A stretch of 36,439 bases of DNA, taken from positions 1-36,439 of the forward strand of contig AJWJ01000219.1 of NCBI GenBank assembly GCA_000277445.1, written 5' to 3'. Every line of letters begins with the position of its first letter. The first letter of the stretch is position 1. Below the pieces are notes generated by a model, which was given only the letters and a program-made list of their open reading frames with translations, was not told the DNA's origin and ran no database searches. This stretch comes from Polysphondylium violaceum. Its lineage: Eukaryota; Evosea; Eumycetozoa; Dictyosteliales; Dictyosteliaceae. Positions 11,528-24,400 of the stretch are shown here, one piece after another. A program made the position numbers and the translations under genes.

Positions 11528-12424
11528 TTAATTTGAAGATGGTTTTGGTAATAATAATTTTGAAAGAAGATCAACGATTGGTTTACCACCACAAAGTACT
11601 CTACGTCCCTCCATGTTGACATCACTGCCAGAGGGATCGACAACAACACCACCTGCCTCTCTGATTAAAAGAGTACTGGCGGCAATATCCCATGGATGAA
11701 TACCCCATTCATAAAAACAATCTAATCTGCCACATGACACACTAGCCATCTCCCATGCGGCTGTGCCAGAGAATCTGATGGCTTGAACATTTTGATTTAA
11801 AATATTATCTAAATTTCTATAATAATAATAGAAAATAATATTAATATTTAATATAGAGATAGATATAAGATAAGCAAATAATAAATAAACGTACCCCAAC
11901 ATATGATCAATACCAGCTTTGGTTCTATCGTAACCAACGTTTGTGGCAACCATGGCATTGGAAAGAGTGTCGACAGAGGATACAAAAATTTGCTCACCAT
12001 TGAGAAAAGCACCACCGCCTTTGGTGGCAGTGAATAATTCATTTAAAACTGGACAAAAGACGACAGCTGCGACAATCTCTTTGTTTATCGACAAGGCAAT
12101 AGATACACAAAACAATGGGAATCTATGGACAAAATTGGTGGTACCGTCGATTGGATCAATGATCCATGTTGGTTCGTTTCCCCAATTATAGATACCGTCC
12201 TTTGTCGATTCTTCACCAAGAATCTTTGTGTGTGGATATTTGCCAGTTAAAGTCTTGATAATGTGTTCTTCGACGGCTTTGTCAGTGTCAGTGACCAAAT
12301 CGATGGCACCTTTGTATTCAATCTTTCTTTCACGACTGTTGTAGTTTTTTAAAATGGTTGGGCCAATATCCTTGGCAACGTCAATGGCTGACTGAAGATA
12401 ATCGGCATATGAAATTTCCATCAT
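11528..12424 (-). CDS. impA: Inositol monophosphatase, two exons
   Basis: Mg2+-dependent, lithium-sensitive inositol-phosphate phosphatase (EC 3.1.3.25) that hydrolyses inositol 1-phosphate to myo-inositol, feeding phosphoinositide synthesis. Exon 1 is 12424-11895 and exon 2 is 11816-11528, giving 272 residues, close to the human IMPA1 length. Metal-binding and catalytic residues are all present and almost match human numbering: GEES with Glu71, DPIDGTTNF with Asp90, Ile92 and Asp93, and HPWDIAAS with Asp220. The 78-bp intron (11894-11817) is a multiple of three and has no in-frame stop. If unspliced it would add 26 mostly hydrophobic residues after HMLG; the family has no insert there, so it is read as an intron. 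The gene shares a promoter region with sec24. Confidence 0.95.
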   Translation of the reverse strand: MMEISYADYLQSAIDVAKDIGPTILKNYNSRERKIEYKGAIDLVTDTDKAVEEHIIKTLTGKYPHTKILGEESTKDGIYNWGNEPTWIIDPIDGTTNFVHRFPLFCVSIALSINKEIVAAVVFCPVLNELFTATKGGGAFLNGEQIFVSSVDTLSNAMVATNVGYDRTKAGIDHMLGYVYLLFAYLISISILNINIIFYYYYRNLDNILNQNVQAIRFSGTAAWEMASVSCGRLDCFYEWGIHPWDIAASTLLIREAGGVVVDPSGSDVNMEGRRVLCGGKPIVDLLSKLLLPKPSSN

Positions 12425-13302
12425 TTTTGTTTTTATATTTATATATTTATAGTTATTGTATGGTACAGGTGTGTATGTGTGTGTTTATGTTTAATAACAA
12501 TAATAATACTGAGATATATCAAAGCCTATATATATTAAAAAACGGTCGAATGCAAAAAAAAAAAAGAAAAAAAAATCATTGAAAAAAATTCAAAAAAAAT
12601 AAAAAAAGAGGTCTTTTTTTCGTTTATTTGTTTTGTTTGCATTTCGACGTCTCATTATAAGGCATTTATTTATATTCCCATTTGACATATCGATCAAAAT
12701 ATGGTGGAATTTGAAATTTCCCAATGGTATTTTATGATTTAGTTGTGAATATGAGAAAGTTGTTGTTTCAATCAACCAACAGCTCCTCCCGCCATGTGGT
12801 TTCTTAGACTAAAATATGCGACGTCAGCAAAAAAAAATTGTAAAAACACACAAACATATTTATGTTGGCATGAGTGAATAAATACACACAATAATCCACT
12901 CTTTCCATTCTAATGAGTCAATGAATGATAAAACCATTTCCTTTGTTTCTGTATCTCTGATGTGGATAGAGTAGATTTACTTATTTTTCCCCAACTTGTT
13001 CATCATGTGTGAATGCTGTTGACTCATCTGTGAACTTCTGTCTCTATAAAATTTTCAACACCACACGCCTTGCAAAAAAAATTGCAAAAAAAAATTTGCA
13101 AAAAAAAAAAAACTTTAGAGCATCACCTAAATATAATTTTTTTTTTTAAACCTTAGATTGATTTAGTGTTTTAGTGATTTAATAAATATCATTACATTCA
13201 TATCAACACACACAACAAATAATATAGGATTTAGATAAATAGATAGAATAGTAGTAAGCACAGCATTATAGAGCTATTTCTTGAAATTTATAATTATACA
13301 AA
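12425..13302. promoter_or_regulatory. Divergent promoter region, impA and sec24
   Basis: About 880 bp between divergent genes. It contains several A-rich runs and, at 13070-13113, three successive copies of a TTGC followed by eight or more A. No gene is recognised; open frames here are short and rich in Phe, Lys and Asn. Confidence 0.55.
13070..13113. repeat. Tandem TTGCA plus A-run repeat upstream of sec24
   Basis: Three imperfect copies of a unit made of TTGC and a run of 8-13 A, with spacing of about 13-16 bases, lie about 190 bp before the sec24 ATG. Similar TGC-A-run strings occur singly upstream of hrd1 and impA. This may be a promoter element or simple slippage. Confidence 0.4.
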
Positions 13303-16300
13303 ATGCAGAAAAGACAGTACCCTGTTGATTCAAGTAACAGTTTACACCAAGAACAACAACAACAACAACAGCAATATAATAATCAACAGTATCAACAACA
13401 ACCACCATTCAACAACAATGTACCAAATGATGGTTATTATCAACAACAACAACAACAACCACCTATTGTAAACAATGGAATGGTTAACAATAATAATTAT
13501 GCACCACAACAATATAATACATCACCACCTCCACCAATCACTACTACAGCCACACCACCTCCACCAACACCAGCAGCACCTTTTGATCCATCACAATCTA
13601 CATCACCAAATAGTGGCGCTCAAAAGAGAGTATACCCAGTTGATCCAATGAATCAAACAACAGCTAGTTTTAATACTATGAATATAAATAATAATACACC
13701 AGCTGGTTATCCACAACAACAACAACAACAACAACAACAGCAACAACAACAACAATCACCTATGATGCCAAATTATCAACAACCATATACTCCATCACAA
13801 TCACAACAAAATACATACTCGACTCCACAATCACAACAACCACCAATGATGCCAAATTATCAACAACCACAACAACAACAACAAACCTATGGCCAACAAC
13901 AACAACAACCATTGGGCGTAAATTACCAACCACAACAACCACAACAACAATATAATCAACAATATGGTATGAGTCATAATTCTAATCCACAATCACAACA
14001 ACAACAACAACAACAACAACTTTATCCAGAACCAACTGAAGAGAACATGTGTCCAAAATCATTTTTAAGACTTTCAATGAATGCTATTCCAAATTCATCA
14101 AGTTCATTAAACAAAACTCATATTCCTTTGGGTTGTACTATTAAACCACTTGCAGAAGATCCTTTAGTAAATATCAATATTATATATAAATACACATAGA
14201 CACATAAATAGTATACTAATACCTATCATTCTTTATAGAATCCAGTGCCAGTTGTATCATCAACTATTGTTAGATGTAAAAGATGTAGAAGTTATATTAA
14301 TCCATTTGTTGTTTGGATGAATGGTGGTGGTAGATGGAAATGTAACATTTGTGAAAATGTTAATGATAGTAAGTAATCATTAATAATAATGATAATAGTT
14401 TATATACTAATAATAATAATAATAATAATAATGTATGTATAGCTGCAAATGATTATTTTAGTCCAATTGATTTTACAACTGGTAAAAGAGTAGATATTAG
14501 TCAAAGACCAGAACTTTCAAGAGGATGTGTTGAATTTGTTGCAACTAAAGAATATACAATCAGAGCACCACAACCACCCACCTATTTCTTTGTCATTGAT
14601 GTTTGCTACGAATCATTGATTAGTGGAATGCTTCAATGTGCAGTGAATGCAATCAGAGAGTCATTGGATAGTTTACAACAAGAGTCTAGAACTAAATTTG
14701 GTATTATGACATTTGACGAATCAATTCATCTCTACAATTTAAAGAATACACCCTCTGGCAAACCACAAATGTTTGTCGTCACTGAAATGGACAATGTATA
14801 CGTACCACCCTTTTCAGACTTTTTAGTAAACTTGAAAGAGTCTCGTCAAGTCATTGAAAACACCTTGGACATCATTTTATCATTGGCAACAAATCAAAAG
14901 AATGTTCAAAAGGTTGAATCATGTTTAGGTTCTGCATTAAAGGCTGCTTATCAAATTACTGTATGTGTATCTTTGTTTATATTACAAGTATTTAGTAGTA
15001 GAAGTAAAAGTAAACTAATTAATATATTAATATATAATATATAGGAAAGAATTGGTGGAAAAATAGTTGTATTACAAAGTTATTTACCAAGAGGACCCAT
15101 TGGACTTTTACCAATTAGAGATGTTGGAGCAGTTTTGGGTACTAAAAAAGAGACTGCTTTGTTACAACCATCGACTGAAGGTGAATTTTATAAAGAATTT
15201 GCTCTCAGTTGTATTAGCAATCAATTGTGTATTGATCTTTTCCTTTTCTCCAATAGATACACCGACACAGCATCATTGGGAAGTCTTTGTCAAATTACTG
15301 GTGGTCAAATGTACTATTATCCTTCATTCACTGCACAAAAAGACGGTCAAGTGTTTGCTGCCAATTTAATTAGATCACTCACCAGAGAGACTGCATGGGA
15401 AGCCGTTATGCGTGTAAGAACTAGTCGTGGTCTTAACATTACCTCTTATCATGGAAACTATTTCCTCAAACAATCTGATTTACTTGGCTTACCAACTATA
15501 GACTCTGACAAGACACTCACACTTCAAATCAGTATCACTGACAATATCAACTCCAAGTACTCGTCACTTCAATCAGCTCTTCTCTACTCTCACAGCTGTG
15601 GTGAACGTAGAGTCAGAGTGTTTACCGTTTGTCTCCCCGTTATCAACAACTATGCCGATCTATTCAAATTTGCCGATATTGCCGTCGTCACAAATCTCAT
15701 TAGCAAGATGGCCATCGACAAGGCATTGTCTTCCAGTCTTAGTGATGCTCGTGAGGCTTTGGCCAACAAGTGTGTAGAGATATTAACTGCCTACAAAACA
15801 ACTCTTGTCCAAAACAAACAAAACGCCAATCCAATCACACTTAGCACTCAAGCCCCCAACCTTATCCTCCCAGAATCACTCAAATACTTGCCATTGTATG
15901 TCGTAGCCATGGTCAAGAATATTGTATTTTCCAATCATCTTACAAACCCAGACATTAGATCATTCCACATGCAAAGACTCAAGAGTTTGGATTTGGATTC
16001 TTGTCTCAACTTTTTCTATCCATACTTTTATTCTCTTTTAATTCCTTATAATAATAATCAACAACAACCTCAATCTCCACCACCACAATTGGACAACACT
16101 CTTCCAGCTTCTCATAAATTATCGTCAGATGCCCTCTCTAGAGCTGGCTTATTTGTCGTTGTAAATGGTTATTGTTTATATGTATTTGTTGGTGAAGAAC
16201 TTCATCCAAAACTTTGTATGGACATTTTTGGTTGTGATCAAAATATGATTGACCCAACTAAATTCCAAGAGCTTCCAGTGTTGGATAACGAACATTCCAG

Positions 16301-16490
16301 ATATGCCCGTAAGATTATTGAATTATCTAGAGCAAAATATTCAGAATATATGAAAATCACCATTGTTAGAGCTCGTGATAAAATTAGAAGACCAGAATTC
16401 CAATCATTACTCATTGAAGATAAAACTCCAGAAGGTTGTTCTTATTTTGATTTTATAATGCAATTACAACAAAGAATTCAAAAATCTTAA
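13303..16490 (+). CDS. sec24: COPII coat cargo-adaptor subunit Sec24, four exons
   Basis: Sec24 pairs with Sec23 in the inner COPII coat and binds cargo and SNAREs at ER exit sites. Exons are 13303-14166, 14239-14368, 14443-14960 and 15045-16490, giving 985 residues with consistent phases. Residues 1-250 are a Gln/Pro/Asn-rich disordered arm containing QKR-YPVD twice (residues 2-9 and 107-114). This resembles the KKRVYP start of yeast Sec24. A zinc finger follows (Cys301, Cys304, Cys323, Cys326). The trunk domain then begins (PPTYFFVIDVCYESLISGML), followed by the beta-sandwich and helical parts, and a C-terminal gelsolin-like domain near GYCLYVFVGEELHP. Length and order fit the family. Later exons use many C-ending codons, suggesting good expression. 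Confidence 0.95.
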
Positions 16491-16503
16491 AAAAAAAAAA
16501 TTT

Positions 16504-16601
<98 letters not shown>

Positions 16602-16873
16602 TATAATAATAATATTCTTTTAATCATTTATCCGCCCATCAAATGGTCTATTACTACTATTTTATTTTTAAAAACGTAATAAAACATCCCCAAATCACAA
16701 TGAATTTATAATTTTTTTTTATGCATTTATATTTAGAAGATATTTGTTGGTGATATCATCCTCCAACTCACCCATTTTAATTTAAATAAATCACTCAAAT
16801 ATTCTTTCATTATAGTTAACAAAGTTAAAAATAATTTTACTTTTGTTTGATAATTATCTCATATATCTTTTAT
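16491..16873. other. Convergent 3' region of sec24 and the secreted-protein gene
   Basis: About 380 bp between convergent genes, dominated by a trinucleotide microsatellite just after the sec24 stop codon. The remainder is AT-rich UTR-like sequence. Confidence 0.5.
16505..16600. repeat. TAA/AAT microsatellite
   Basis: About 32 uninterrupted copies of the TAA trinucleotide, followed by a few imperfect copies to about 16613. It starts roughly 15 bases after the sec24 stop codon and would lie in its 3' UTR. AAT/TTA microsatellites are common in dictyostelid genomes. Copy number may be affected by assembly. Confidence 0.95.
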
Positions 16874-17988
16874 TTAGAAAATGAAATAAGAATTTAGGGG
16901 AGCAACTCCCAAGTTTGATAAAAAGTCAACAATTTCAAAGCTAGATAGATCAATCAATGGTGCAGTGGCATTTGTATCACCAGTTCCAATGGAAAAGATA
17001 GCGAAATAACTATTTGAAACAGAGACTTGGAGTTGAGTTGGTGGACTTGTAACATTGACACGGGCAGCTAAAACCATAGTTTGGTCACTCCAATCAACTT
17101 GATAAGTTTCAATGTGTGCGCCTATTGAATCTGGTTGAACAATATAGAGATTTCCATTGTTTGCAAAAGTTTGAAAGATTTGGCTAGTTTGTGGTGCACT
17201 AATTGTGATGTTTTTTAAAATTTGATTAGTTGAAACATCGACCAAGATACATTGATAGTGATTAAGTGGCATAAGGGATACAACAAAGTAGTAATCACTC
17301 AAAGTTTTGTCTAATGTTCCTTGGGCAAGAAATGGAGTAACAGAGACAGGGAGTACAGTTTGGCTGAAAGAAATATGGAATTTAGTAAATGAAAAAATTA
17401 AAATTAAAACAATATACATACAAGGCAGAGGGACCATTTTGATTTGCAACCAAAGAAAATTGATTAAAGCCATTGTATGTTTTCGAGCTTCCTAAATATA
17501 ACAAGGTATTATTATTTGGAATAATTGCAAAATCAGCAACGGTATTTACTTGAAGAAAAGTAGGAAGTTCAAAAGTTTGATATTTTGAAAGACCACCACT
17601 TTGAAAATCGAGTAAGCCCCAAGAGATGGTGTCAGCACTGTTTGAATAAATAACATTAAACTATTCAATAAGTACGTAAGTATTAAATCACTGATTCATC
17701 AATTTTGTTTTAATACTTACAGTCGTATTAGAATTTAAAGAGAGACCAGCAAATCCCAATATATTTCTAGGAGATGGTTGATAATATTTATTGTATTGAA
17801 TTTGATTTATTTTGTCAATGGTGAAAACATTGAGGGGTGATAAATCTCCATATCCAAGATAGTTGTACTATTATAGTTTTTGTTAGTATATTATTAATCT
17901 CCATTTTTTTTTTTAAAAAACATACTTGAGAATTGACAAGGCCAAATCCAATAAGGCATAATAAGAAACACAAACTTATCGATTTCAT
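16874..17988 (-). CDS. Small secreted protein of unknown function, four exons
   Basis: Predicted 312-residue secreted or surface protein. Exons are 17988-17926, 17867-17721, 17660-17422 and 17363-16874; all phases agree (0, 0, 2). Exon 1 encodes exactly a 21-residue signal peptide (MKSISLCFLL...LVNSQ). An in-frame ATG upstream at 18048 is rejected because it would put a basic segment before the signal peptide and because a TATA-like box lies between the two starts. The mature part alternates short hydrophobic strands with polar turns (for example LLYLGSSKTYNGFNQF, NLYIVQPDS, YFAIFSIGTGD), suggesting beta-propeller-like folding. It has several N-glycosylation sites (NTT, NIT, NVT, NAT). There is no C-terminal membrane helix. 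I do not recognise the family; it is likely dictyostelid-restricted. Confidence 0.8.
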
Positions 17989-18429
17989 CTTTTTGTCTAT
18001 TCGGATACTAAAAAAAAATGATGACCATCTTTTTATAGATTTTTTCAAACCCGCCTTCTTATAAAATGTTGCTTAAAAAAAAAAAAGTTAGATTTTTTTC
18101 AGAAAGATTATTATTTCTGTTCGAAGAAGCATTGTTTTTTATAAATTGGTTACTTGATAATAAGCAATGGGCTTTAAAAACAAAGAAATTTAATTTTACA
18201 ATCTCTTACTTGCAGGTGAAATAAAAAAAGAAATCATTTTTTATGTACCAACAAGGCCCATTTCTTTTACGCGCTCCAAAGATGACGCAATCGACTTCAA
18301 ATATCCAAAAGATATCTTTTTTTATAAGAGTGTATCTTCAAAGTTTCTTGGTTTTTCAATAAGGAATTAAACTTAATCTTTTAAAATTAGGTGGAAAAAA
18401 ATTAAATTTTTTAAAAAAATAACGTTATT
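17989..18429. other. Intergenic region between two minus-strand genes
   Basis: About 440 bp that should contain the terminator of the BEACH gene and the promoter of the secreted-protein gene. Apart from the TATA-like box, only AT-rich sequence is seen. Confidence 0.5.
18029..18037 (-). promoter_or_regulatory. TATA-like box of the secreted-protein gene
   Basis: TATAAAAAG on the minus strand, about 40 bases before the chosen ATG at 17988 and downstream of the alternative ATG at 18048. Its position supports the shorter protein. Confidence 0.4.
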
Positions 18430-21400
18430 TTATTTAATACCAATTGCAGAATAAACATCAAAAGTACGAACAGAGAAACAAACGATATTACCAACAGAGT
18501 CACCTACAATTAATTGATTGTGATCTTTACTTATAGTGAGGGCAGTGATAGGAGATGGATGGTTCACGGCAGGAGTTAGTTCACGAATTTTTACTAAATT
18601 CCAGGCATTCCAAAGGATAATTAAACCAGATTCCATACCAGTGATTAAAATATTGGTATGTAAACCTTCGATACCAGAGGTAAAGATCATACAATTGACA
18701 CGATCGTTGAGTTTCTTTTTCGATATTTTCTGAGCATTTCCATTCCATAGTCTAAGACAGCCATGGTTGAAATTATCGCTGGTTTCAAAGGTAGAGATAT
18801 AGTTTGTAGTTGGAGAAACTTGGACAGAGGTGACTGGATTCTTGTGTTTGAGGGAGTTTACATAACACAATCTATTTAGATCCCAGATAATACAACTGCC
18901 ATCTTTGGAGCCAGAGATGATGATACTGTATTCTTGAGAGACAGTGATACAGAGAATAGAGTTGGTGTGACCATAGAGTGTCGACCAGAGGGCCAAATTA
19001 TCACCACGTTCCTTACGAGTCATGATGGTGCCATCATTATTACATCTCTTCCATACCTTGACAGTACCTGCAGTGCCACCAGTGACAAAAAGTCTGCCAT
19101 TCTTTGTAATGTCACAACAGATAATATCGTCATTGAATACTTCAACAACAGATAGCACTTTGCCAGTATCAATGGAGTTGATACGAAGATTTTGATCCCA
19201 GTGACCCCAAGAAATGGATTTGTTGTTGTCGGGATAAAAGAGGATTCTTTGAGGTGGCAGATGGATGGGTGAGTCGCCGGCAATAGAGATGGATCCAATG
19301 GGTGATCTTTGATTAAACATGAGATAGGAGGAGAGTTTTTCAGGCTTACTATAGATTGAATCTTGATAAAGATTACTTGTTTTGGACCAATTTTTTTTGG
19401 GATGAGGTTTGGTGAACAAGAGTTTGGGGGTTTGGCCATAACTATGAATTTGAGCAATAGTGGCGTCACGAGTGAGTGAATCTTCAATAGAGTCGATATC
19501 AACGGCCCCCTCATAGGTGAGCGGGAAAAACATATTAAAGGCTCTGACGGCGGCTTCACCTTGTTGTTTATAGCCAAACATTAAATCTATCCAATGGTGG
19601 AGATTCTCGGAAACAAATTTACATTCAAGAGCTTCCATGTGTTTTTTGATAAAGAGACGAGGATCGTTTTTAGCCCAGGGTGGGAGAACTACGTCATCCA
19701 CTTTGACGCCGTCTTGTTTGGTTCCCATATTGAATTTATTAGAGTTTACCAAAAAGTCTGGTAAATAGAAAAACTCGGGGATGAGTTCCTTGACGTCAGA
19801 GTTGGAGAGCGAGGAAGAGAGTTTCCATGTTTGAGAGATAGAGTGGAATGCTCTGTCGGGTACATCAAATCTACCACCTTGGAATTCAATAAAATAAGAG
19901 GAAAATGGTTGTAAACGAACGAGAAAATGTAATACGGAACCAATGTTGGAGTAGTGAGAACCATAGTGATAGGGTGTTTCGTTGGTCTCCAAGAGATAGT
20001 TGAATTTCTCGACAAACTTTTTCAATCTAGAGGGATCTTGGGCGCCCATTGGCTTTGTCAAATCTCTAAAGGTGTCTGGGTTCTCGAGGTCCAATGTCTC
20101 GGATTCATAGTCTTTGAGAATGAATGGAAAGATGGGATATTGAGTGAGATCATTAAATGAACGACCGGCCAATGTGTTTAAGTGCATGAGGTATTCAAAA
20201 TTACTAATGAGGCCACGTTGCCATTTCTTTGTGATTGACATTTTCAATATGTTGCCCTGGACTTCAGACGCATAGTCTACACGATTAGGGAGGGGTTTGG
20301 ACATGATTAAATCATAGACGACATCACGATCCGAGGTTTTGTTAAATGCAAACAAATAGGTTTTGTGAGGAGCTCCACTACCCAAAAAGATTTCAATGGC
20401 ACTGTTTTTCAATAAATGTCTACGTTTGTGGATTTCAATGATATCCTCATAAGCCCAAGTAATGTGTTTGCCACGGTGTGGTGGTTTAATACTACTTATA
20501 CTCGCTTTATCATTACTTGACAACTCGCCACCTCCACCAGTGTTTGCAGAGGTGCTATTATTTACCGATCTTTGTCTCTCGGCCGTTGTCAGCGATTCAT
20601 CGAGGAAATAGACATTTTGGTCACCAATCAATAGCTCACCATCTCTTTGATAGAAAGGACTGATACACGAGCATTTGAAGTTTTGATCTACCTTTTCACC
20701 CAACTGAAGATGGTCAAAGGAAGAGTAGTCGAGTGAGCTTTGATTGTTGATATTGTTGAATAAATGTAATTCAGCTTTACCAACAACAGGTGAGTTGAGA
20801 TCCGGGACCAATGTAGTGATCTTTAAGATATCATTGTTTTTGTTGTTGGCGCTATTCAAAATAACTGGGGGGATTCTCTTTAATCTCATTCTGGTTCTAT
20901 GAGGGCCTTCGGTAGGATCCAATTTCCATTTTACCATATGAATGTTTTCTTTGGACAAGTCTACCTTATTCATACGATTCTTGCTGTCATCTTTATTCAA
21001 GAGTAAAGATTCATCACTACTGCTGTCTACAGCATTTGGTGACTCATCTTCTTCGGCTTCAAGGGGCACGTTAGAGTTCCATATGGCCTTGTCGTGGGTC
21101 ACCTTTTTGACCAACAGTTTCCATTGATTTTGGAAGAATCTTCTCGACTCTCTGTTCTGGACCAAGTATTGTAGATTTGTTTTCTGGTACTCGGTCTTTA
21201 GCTGACAAAGACTTTCACTGAGCTTCTTTGTGGATTTGGTGATATCTTGATTCTTGATAATGATGTTTTGTTTGTTCTTTTGTATTTCTAGATACTGGAG
21301 CTTCCATTCTTTTTTGCTTTGGTTGTTCTTTTCCTCCCATTTCTTGTACTCATTCTCGACATATTGATTTTGATAACGTATCAAGAGATCACGGGGATCG

Positions 21401-24400
21401 GTGGTGTTGGCGAGCGTAGAGAGGGAGATGGTCGATATGTCAAACACACGTTTCATAGTCTCTGTGTTGGACAAACTTGCCTGAATGATAGTAGTCCACA
21501 GTTTAAAGCAATTCTTGGTGACATCAAACGATTCATTGGATGACGAGAGAATGGGGGATTGGGAGAATGGAGAGCTGGGTAATGGGGACGAAGGGAATGC
21601 CGATGGGAAGTTCATAAATTTAATAGTGATGTGCAAGAGCACCAATATAAAGTCTTCTTCTGCCAATATTTCATTCAACACTGCTGGTTCCACGAGTTTG
21701 GACAAAACGAGCGATTGGTACGACTGATATTCAGTGAATGTCAAGAGAATGAATATCAATTTACATAGTAATGACCTAGCCGAGTATTGAGTACTAAAGA
21801 GATTACGATAAGTTGAATTGCTTTGAGGTATTTTAGTATTACTCAACACTTTGATGAGTAGATCAATAAATTGTTCTTGATCAAACAAATGCCCTTCCTT
21901 TATCCAAATAGGAATAAATGGTTTCTTTGATTTATGATGATGGTGGTGATGGTGGGGAGGAGTTATGGGTGAATCAGAATCAGTGGTCGATGATTCTTCA
22001 TTTGATAAATCATTGTTTGATATATCAAGTCCACCATCAGATGTAGATTCATTATTTAATGATGAAGATGATGTTGATATTGGTATAGAACTAGTATTGT
22101 TATTATTATTATTATGTTGCTTACTACTATTACCAACACCACTACTACTATTACTATTACTAGACTTTGTGAAATTAAATTTGAAATTCTTTTTCAAAGT
22201 ATTAGAGGTAGTTGGAGGTTTGTTCATATTCTTTTCTTGATAAGAGAGGGTGTTGATGGTGAGAACACAAATCTTTTCATAAGAGGACACTAGAGAATCA
22301 ACGGCACTAAACTTGTTTTCATTAAAGAATGTAATCACTTCAGACAAAACTCTACGTTGAAGACAGCAGATATAGTCGTAGTCCATCTTTGTGTTTAAAT
22401 GCAAGATAACCAATATGTCACGGAGAATAGTACCACCGTCTTGAGATTTTGCACCATACAATGCAATTTCCTTCAAGAGGGATAGAATTGATTCTTCAAC
22501 AATCCAACTATCATTGTTGTGGTGGTTGTTGTTGCTACTATCCCCACTATGATCATCATTACGGATATTCATATTATAGTTGTAGTTGTACTGGAATGTT
22601 TGATTTGAACGCTTTTGGAAATTGGATGCAAGGATATCAATCAACCGAGGCACCAATTCATTTTCGAGTAGATTGGCTTTAAATTGATCGTTTTGAAGAA
22701 ATATGTTGTGAATGATCTTGATGATCATGTGTTGCAATTTAGTGGATGAGTTGCAAAGGATGATCAATATTGATATAATCACACCGGGATACTTCATATC
22801 GTTGCTGTCCTGGTACAAGAAATACATGGATATCGATCTATTGTTGTTTTGATTCTGATTCAAGTAATTGGATACCTCGTCTTCTTCATCACTCGATTGA
22901 TTCAAGTTTCCATTGATACCATTGTTGCCACTATTGTTGTTGTTACTGTTGCTGTTATTATTGTTTGCATCGGGATTAATGGTTGATTTACCAAACAGTA
23001 TACAAAACAATATATTAAATATATGTTCAGAGGATTTATAGGATTGTAGTTGGTGACCCAATAGATGGAATCCTTTAATCTTTTGAAATTGGCTACTAAT
23101 GGTGGCACTGTGTAAAAACATATCGATAATCTTGAGGAATCTAATTCTGGTGGCCATTGAATCATTGATGAGTAATCCAAACACTGTTTCCAATGAACAG
23201 AGTGAATGGAATTCTTCAATCACACTAACATCATTCTTTGACAACACGTCCAACAATAGATCCAATATACTAACACGTATGATCTCTTCTGAAGTTTGTG
23301 GTAAATCTTCATCAATAAATTTACTCGATCTTCTTTTAGTTTTAGTTGTATTGTTGTTGTTATCAACATTACTACCACTACTATTATTATTACTATTGTT
23401 GTTACTACTATTATTATTCTCACTATTATCAGATTTATCTTCAAGGATGAGAGTAGGAACAATGGATGATTTTCTGAGCGACTTTCTATTGGGACTAGAT
23501 GAGAGAGGGGAGTTTGTTGACGAATTTGGTGCGATGGATGGAATGAGTGAATTGGTGTTGACTCCAACAAGAGATCCGGTGTTGGGTGCAGATAATCCAT
23601 TCAAACTATTACTATTCATACTGGAGCTCAGAGAATTGTTGTTGTTATTATTACCATTGTTGCTATTGTGATACTTTTTAGTCTTTGGCATAGTTTCCAA
23701 GAGATAGGATAAAAGGATATGGAGATCATCCTTTAGTTTGGGTGGTTTGTGAATGATTGCATTTAGGATAGAGATTAAAGTTGTCAAGAGCTCCAATGGG
23801 AGGTCTTGTTCTCGACACATCTTTAAAATGGTTTCAAATGCACCAGCTTGACGAAACTTGATGATATTGAACTCATGGTAGTCGTGCAGGGCGTTGACGA
23901 GCTTTTCCAGACTTTCAAACAGCTTTTTCTGCTCGGAGATGTTGGCACGCGACCATATGGTTCTTTCGAGGAGCAAGTGTTTGAGGGCCATGACGTCTTG
24001 CACGACGCCGTCAATGTAGTGCGGAATAGAGGTACGGTTGGATTGGATGCCGAGAAAGGAAAAGAGGATGGACAAGAGGTTGTCGTCGAGGGTCCAGTTG
24101 CGCTTGCGTATGAGGTACGAGATGATTTGGTAGCCAGAGATATCACGCATGTCTTTGAGGTTGCGTTGAGAGTTGTGGAGGATCGATTGGAGCAGTCTGA
24201 GACTGGAGCGTTGGTAGTCTTTGTCGTCGGACATGGCTACTAGATAGATGATCACCGACACGCCGCCAGAGTTCATGATGACGTCCTTGACGCCCAGTTG
24301 GCTGATGACTCCAGTGGGCAGCGGGTAGGGGAGACCGGTTTGGATGAGAGAGATGGTTTGTGGCGTGAGCGAGTTATTGAGGCCCAGTGTCGAGGACAGG

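Noticed and set aside
11817-11894. Reading the inositol monophosphatase as a single 298-residue exon
   Set aside because: The extra 26 residues are absent from the family, and the stretch has a GTACGT donor and an ATTATAG acceptor.
16505-16613. Trinucleotide array as a CRISPR or structured repeat
   Set aside because: It is a simple TAA microsatellite with no spacers.
17989-18048. Upstream in-frame ATG of the secreted-protein gene
   Set aside because: It would place a basic segment before the signal peptide and lies upstream of a TATA-like box.
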